Positions 19,863-25,343 of a stretch of 25,343 bases of DNA are shown piece after piece. Below the pieces are notes generated by a model. It saw only the letters and a program-made list of their open reading frames with translations, was not told the origin of the DNA and did no database searches. Made by a program: the position numbers and the translations under genes. This DNA comes from Pelargonium cotyledonis (lineage: Eukaryota > Streptophyta > Magnoliopsida > Geraniales > Geraniaceae): the NCBI GenBank assembly GCA_036897625.1, contig JAYMTA010000676.1:1-25343 (forward strand), read 5' to 3'. The number at the start of each line of letters is the position of its first letter. Within the stretch, counting starts at the first letter, position 1.

Positions 19863-22800
19863 CTTCATCTGTAGTTGCTCCTGAAGTACCCTGTTATCTG
19901 CCGACTTAATCTTGAGCAGTTAATCAAAAATCAAGTCAGTAAAGCAATCGAGGAATAGATTTAATCCTTAGTCATTACAGCTACAAAAGTAAACGAGACA
20001 ACAAACCTCAAGTTCAAAAGTTGTTTCATTTAGCTGAGTAGTAAGCTTCGAAAGGGCCTGCGTAAGAGATAGCTAACAAATTAGAAGGAAAAGAAAAGTT
20101 CATCTTTAAGAATTAGCTTATAAAACAAATCTTTAGGAATGAGATATCACAACTGTCAAGGCATCCAACTCAAAACAACTGGCAATGAAAGGAGTGTTGG
20201 GAATGAAACAAGCAAAACTAAACAGGAAAAAAAGAAAAAATCAACTCACAAGTATTTATGTGATTCTACAAAGTCTACACTAGCTTCTCATTGATTTCAA
20301 AATCTCAAATTTACAATTACAAGAGAGATATTTATTTATAAAAAATTAGGATTTTTTCTAGAGGATTATGAAAGATTTTCTTTAATAGAATAGGAAGGGT
20401 TTTCCCAATCAAGTAGGTTTTTGTAACTGTAGCCCACAAACCTAACAATCTCCCACTTGGAGGTTGATCACAACAGTCTTTGGTTGAATAATCATTTCTT
20501 ATAATCAGCTAAAGTAGAACCTCCACATCACTTAACCATGAAGGCCAGCTGAGGCATTGTAAAACCTCTGCCTTTAATGATGAATATACCTACAGGGTCC
20601 GACAATAATTTGCTAGCAACTCACACAACATATTTAATGTCTGGCATACCACACATCATAACATAATCAAATTGCCAATTGTCAATGCATTATTAAGTGA
20701 TCCCACATCATAATATAATTTAACATATGATGGTATCAGAGCCGATTTTGTTTGGGTCTAATGGCATGTCTACCTTACCTCTCAACTTAAGTACACCTAC
20801 CCGCAATGCAGGCCCGGGCTCATGCCCATTTCTCTTACTCGGCCTGCATGTGAGGGAGTGTTAAGTGATTCCGCATCGGAAAAATATAAAGTGAAAATGC
20901 TACATATAATGGTGGAAGCCAAGCCCTACTAACAAGGTTTTGACCTTTTAGTAGTGGAAGCTCAAGCCATTATATGTAGCTCATTAATGAAATTTAACTT
21001 CTGAACACCATTTGTTTGTGGGTTCTATTGTTTATTCTGGATAGGATTTTTATCCTCACTAAATAAAATAAATCTATACTAAAATCACAACGATCCATTA
21101 TAGTTTGGCTAGTTAGCAGTGAGCATCCTACTAACATATATGCAACCCAATAACCTTATGTGGCTTACTTAAAAGAATTAATTGGGTTAGTTGTTCAACT
21201 TCACTATTATCAACCTCAGCTAACACATTTTAATATCTTATCTTGATGCGCTAGCCCATATATCCAATGCATCAGTCTCCTATATACGATCTACTTACTA
21301 CAATCGACACAACTACAATCCATTTCAAAATATGACTGCATGTTTTCTTATACCAGAAATTTATCTAAACTTGAGACCTTCCATTAGCATCATTATTAAC
21401 TTATTATCATGTACTATGCAGTATGCACACAAGCATGAAGAAAATGTCAATGTGTTGTGGTACAATGAAGTTAAGAAGATACACCACAAATGAAAATAAA
21501 ATGAAGTAATAAACATGAAAAACTCCCGACAACGCCTTGAACAAATAGCAAGCCTAAGATAGTGAGCAGGAAACTCACATCTGTAGAACAATAGAACCAG
21601 TTTTAAATACTTAGTAGCTCAGAAATCCAGTTGTGCTTTTAAATAATTTAGAACCAAATTAAGAGCAAAACTATTTTCACAAAAAGTTCTACAGAAAAAT
21701 AGTTTAGAGCTACTGAAGATTAGCTAAACACTACAAAAACCATTTATGCGTGATTGAGATTCTTCATTCTGTATTCATTGATTGAATATATAATAACATT
21801 AATTTACTCATAACCTATTAGAACTTTTTTGTCATTTAGCATGTCAATACCTGACACATCTCAGCACTGCCTAATGTATGTGGGGTCATCTCAACTGATC
21901 CAATCATGCGTTGCTCCAATATTCGTATTTGAAGCTTCTTTTCACTAATTTCATTCTTCAACTTCTTGATTTGTTCCTAAATCAACAAATATGATATGAC
22001 CATCAAAAGTGTTATCAAGGAATACCATCATAATTTTATCGTTTTCTACTACCGAAGAGATCAAATAGTCAAGATTACCTTTATTTGTGAATCTTCAGGG
22101 TTGATAGTTGATTGCTCTGTCAATCTTTTCAAAGAACTAGTACACAGTGCCACCTCCCCTGCTAACATTTTTACCTGCTCGCGCAGAAGATCCATTTGAT
22201 CTGTAACCGTAGTCCCAGTCTGCAAGGGAATAGTTCAGCAATCTCAAATAAGCCTATAATATCATGGCACATTCTTTGAACCACCAATAACACTTATTTC
22301 TAGTTAGTTAGCCACATACCCTAAAATATTCTACATTCTCAAATCAACAACTTGGAAAAACACTAATGATACAGCTTAACGAACATTGATTCAATTATGA
22401 TGTTTATGGGCCCAAAAATTGCGAAACCACATGCTTTTGACAAAATCATGTATGACCTCCACATGCATACCCCTGGAAGAGAACAGAAGGTTGTAACAAA
22501 GACCTCATTTCATCCCCCCAATTGCACAACACAATTTTGTCTTCTAAAGATAGATAATGTCATTCATCGAGACCAAATCTATATCTTTCCATGCTTCATT
22601 AGTCGAGCTCTCAAAGAGAACGAAACATTCAATAGCAACCATCAACATTCATTTTAAGATATACTTATACATAGCATAAGATGATCATTTTATAAAACAA
22701 ACAGCATGAAAAGCTTGAAAAACGTAATTGAACAAGGATGTGATGATGTAATAAGTTCATCAGAGTTAGAACTAACACAAACAAATTTTTTTTATTATAA

Positions 22801-24601
22801 AAAGACAGTCGCAACATCGCAAACTATTTAAATGAAATGTAAGCTGTTGAACTGCATCATCTAGGAACAAAACCAAGTTCATGGAAGTGATATGATTGCC
22901 TCTTTCTAACAACTTATTTATATAAAGAAACATTAGAGAAATGGTGGGAAAGTTTTTCTCACCGTAGGCATTCGTCGACCTCCAACAGTCGAACAAAACA
23001 AATCGCCTGCCTGGGTTCTTTCTGAAAAGGAATCAACAACAGATGAATCATCTCTTCTTTTACTGACTGATTTTCTCCGTCCATCTTTCACATCATTGAG
23101 CATGACTCTATTTTGAGATGATTTTGAACTTGAAGCAGGGGACCCACTTGCAGAGCTTTCACTATCAACACTTGGTGATAATCCAACCAGATTCTCAGGT
23201 TTCTGCATATGTAAAGATTTAAGACTTTAAGCTCAGTTCATAAAATGTAAATGAAAGAGCAACTGCTTCTAAGAAAGGAAAAAAAAAACAATTTGCTTTT
23301 TGCATAACAGAAAAAGGGTTATCTTCTTATAAATAATTGAAGAAAGGTTATTGTTTACTATTATTTTTAGCTATACCAACCACTGCTAATACATATGTTT
23401 AGGTTGTGCGTATTGTTTGGAGTGTAAAAAAGGTAAAATTGGCCTAAACATTGATTTCTCAGATCATCTGAAACTTATTTTCTGAAAGTAATCATTATAA
23501 CTCAATAAACTTCAACAGAGATATAGTGTGTGATGTATGGTGAAATCAAAAGAGTTTAATGTCATAACTAACATTTTCACACCTCTATTAAAGATGTTAC
23601 TGATTATATTCGTTGAAAAGGAAAGAACTTATTCTTCTATTTATTTATTCTTGGCAGGCTTCATGCATTCGTAGAAGCAAGGCTCATTGTTTCCCCCCTT
23701 CTATTTTGCACTTCCCTTCTTTTTTGTGTCTAATGATCGGATAAGGGTCCGCACTAAAAACAAGTAAGGACAATAACAAGAGTGTTTTTTTTTTCAAGGC
23801 ATAAATACAAACTTACAGTAACCATGGTACCTATGCTGAAAAAAAAAAAAAGAGGAATAGAAGGAAAAGTGTAGCTTGGGAGAAAGTATACACTTAATTA
23901 GCGAAGCAAGCATGTCAACAAAATGTGTAGTAAAAATTCTATACTCTTACCATTCTTCAAATTCAACCACTCCAAAGAAACCAATTCCTATATCACACAT
24001 GCACGGTGCACCAAAGGAAAACAGGCCAAACAATAAAAGTTAATAGTAAGAACTTACTTTCAGCTTGAACCAACCAAGCATTCCACGCCTCCTATTCCTT
24101 TTATAATCTTTAACCAGCTCATCAAGACTAGTGATATCATCCCTCCCTTCCACTGAAAGCTCAGAAGCATAACTTCTAGCATCGTCATCAACTAGGGAGT
24201 CCCGTTTTCTATCAGGCAAATATGCTAGCTGAACAAACAAAAAAATGGTATTAAAAATAATGATAAGATACAGCCATTGATTCAAATGTTCCAAAAACTA
24301 TCCATACTAAAGAAAGTTATCAGCATAATTTCATGCATAACCATGTCACTGTAAGATTCATGATCCATCAACATATGGGTTCCAATAACTTTTAAGCTTA
24401 AAACATAAAAACACACACCTCGTCTTCCCCAAAAGAGTGTCTCCTTCTATGGCCAGGCCTTCCAGCAACGCTTGACGGCATAACGTTCTTTGTGGAAACC
24501 AAGATTAGTTTAGTCAATCGCTGAATCCTTCCCATTAGAGCTGCCTTTGCTTGTTCCTCCTCCTCTAATCTTGACTGTAATTTAACCTGACCAGCTTCCA
24601 G
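19863..24601 (-). CDS. Kinesin-like protein KIN-7 (KIN-7D/7B type), internal exons
   Basis: KIN-7 kinesins are microtubule motors. Seven exons (24601-24419, 24228-24058, 23202-22963, 22219-22079, 21976-21851, 20057-20007, 19910-19863) encode 320 residues. All are multiples of three with GT-AG borders. They cover the stalk after the motor domain: RIQRLTKLILVSTKN then GRPGHRRRHSFGEDELAYLP, EGRDDITSLDELVKDYKRN, RRRGMLGWFKLK, a Ser-rich linker, DQMDLLREQVKMLAGEVAL, KKLQIRILEQRMIGS, ALSKLTTQLNETTFELE and IKSADNRVLQEQLQMK. This order matches KIN-7D/KIN-7B. The motor exons lie past the right edge. The C-terminal exons expected below 19863 are absent; reading on gives three residues, then TGA at 19853-19851. 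A truncated gene or an assembly fault is likely. Coiled-coil character is clear in exons 4-7. Confidence 0.93.
20195..20447 (-). mobile_element. Copia-like 3' LTR with polypurine tract (fossil)
   Basis: On the minus strand it begins TGTTAGGTTTGTGGGCTAC and ends TTCATTCCCAACA (TG...CA). Immediately before it, at 20460-20448, is CCAAGTGGGAGAT, a typical plant Copia polypurine tract. So this is a 3' LTR with a short piece of internal sequence left (about 20448-20690). The element is broken; no protein domains remain. It sits in a kinesin intron. Confidence 0.65.
20691..21007 (+). mobile_element. TRIM-like miniature LTR element (fossil)
   Basis: The primer-binding site TGGTATCAGAGCC (20731-20743) matches the 3' end of initiator methionine tRNA. 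About 105 bases later a purine-rich tract (20850-20858) precedes a terminal repeat beginning TGTTAAGTGATTCCGCATCGG (20859) and ending near TTCTGAACA (21007). A related but only partly preserved left repeat starts TATTAAGTGATCCCACATC (20691). The internal region is too small for any gene, as in TRIM elements. The copy is broken and appears old. The right repeat contains a long palindrome (about 20899-20982). It lies in a kinesin intron. Confidence 0.65.
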
Positions 24602-25343
24602 CTTTAACATGAGACAACAATAAGAATTAGTCATCTTTACGAGAGTATATTTTATTCAAGTAAGATTTAGCAATTAAAAGCATTGAAATTGCAAACTTTG
24701 TATTTTATATGTTTTCCTATATATGCAGCATTGTTAGCACAATTCAATAGATTAGATGAAATAACTCCATGCATTTTAGTTTTGAGACTATTAAATTTCT
24801 TTTATATGGATGCCCAAAAGACCTCAGCTCGATTTCTATGTTTCTACTTACATCTAACTTTTTCCATTTTAAACAAACAAAAAAAAAATCGCTCCTAACT
24901 CCATAACATTGATAACAAAACAGACTTCTTCAACATCAAATTTCAAGCGTGTTTCGTTTATGTTAAATTTCATAATTCGGCTTCATACATGGCTTGGGCT
25001 TCAACTACTAAAAAGTTAACATTAATTAGTAGGGTTTGGCTTCCATCATTATATTTAGCTCATTCTTTTAATATTCTTTCAAGGGTTAATTGCAGTTTAG
25101 TGCCCTATAGTTTCTTATGCTCTTTCCGTCCATAAAAATGGATGGAAACCGTCATTAAAGTGGTCACGTGCACGGTACATGTTGATTATTTTTTTAAAAT
25201 GGCCAAATTGCCCTTGTCCATAGTTAGGATTTAGGATGGGAGAGTGGATTAGAGAGGATAGGAGATAAAGATTGTATTAGATTATGATAAGATTGTGTTG
25301 ATTACAAAGGATAAGAGCTCCTTAAATAAGGCTAGAAAAAAAG
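24602..25343. other. Kinesin intron sequence to the window edge
   Basis: No further kinesin exon was found between 24602 and the right edge, so the preceding intron is at least 742 bases or continues outside. It holds a second TRIM-like fragment (24991-25080). It also has a repeat-like end (25084-25240, starting GGGTTAATTGCAGTTTAGTG) of uncertain class. Confidence 0.5.
24991..25080 (-). mobile_element. Second, diverged TRIM-like terminal repeat (fossil)
   Basis: The segment GGCTTGGGCTTCAACTACTA, then AGTAGGGTTTGGCTTCCATC and ATTATATTTAGC, aligns with the reverse complement of the terminal repeat at 20859-21007. It is therefore a copy of the same family in opposite orientation, about 4 kb away in the same gene. 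Only part of a terminal repeat is visible. It is broken and older-looking than the first copy. Confidence 0.6.

Noticed and set aside
22397-22657. 86-codon plus-strand frame in a kinesin intron
   Set aside because: Its translation matches no family I know, and it lies between two firmly defined kinesin exons on the opposite strand.
18756-25343. Kinase 3' exon lying further downstream, inside or beyond the kinesin gene
   Set aside because: No KSDVYSFGVVLLEL-like sequence was seen on the plus strand up to the window end, and an interleaved arrangement with a 6-kb antisense gene would be very unusual.

Overview
The window is AT-rich nuclear DNA from a flowering plant, most likely a eudicot. The evidence is GT-AG introns, four plant-type gene families and typical plant transposon ends. 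The species cannot be named from the sequence alone.

Layout. Positions 1-6.7 kb are a gene-poor, AT-rich flank. It holds a tRNA-derived SINE-like element (about 1770-2010), a small CACTA element (about 3403-3607), a non-autonomous Helitron (4539-5230) and an unrecognised pair of short minus-strand reading frames (5375-5753). From 6750 to 8906 (+) lies a complete four-exon neutral/alkaline invertase gene (cytosolic type, GH100, 536 residues). Converging on it from 14013 to 9661 (-) is a complete ten-exon gene for 20S proteasome subunit alpha type-3 (PAG1, 249 residues). A recent 71-bp tandem duplication lies between the two stop codons. From 15892 (+) a receptor-like cytoplasmic kinase of subfamily VII (PBL type) runs away from PAG1, and the two share an intergenic promoter region that contains a hAT-type element. 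The last 5.5 kb carries seven in-phase internal exons (24601 to 19863, -) of a KIN-7 kinesin. Its motor-domain exons would lie beyond the right edge.

The most striking point is the junction at 18756-19862. The kinase gene (+) stops after the exon ending in the APE motif, so the last third of the kinase domain is missing. The convergent kinesin gene (-) stops after its stalk exon at 19863, so its C-terminal part is missing. Both sets of exons are otherwise intact and correctly spliceable. The 1.1 kb between them contains neither gene's 3' exons, but it does contain a lone LTR (19221-19387) whose flanking 5-mers do not match. A simple reading is one deletion that removed the 3' ends of both genes, perhaps by recombination between two LTRs of one family. 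An assembly collapse would look the same and must be excluded first.

The four genes show no common pathway: sucrose cleavage, protein degradation, membrane-associated signalling and microtubule transport. They are ordinary neighbours. Most of the remaining structure is transposon fossils in introns and intergenic DNA.
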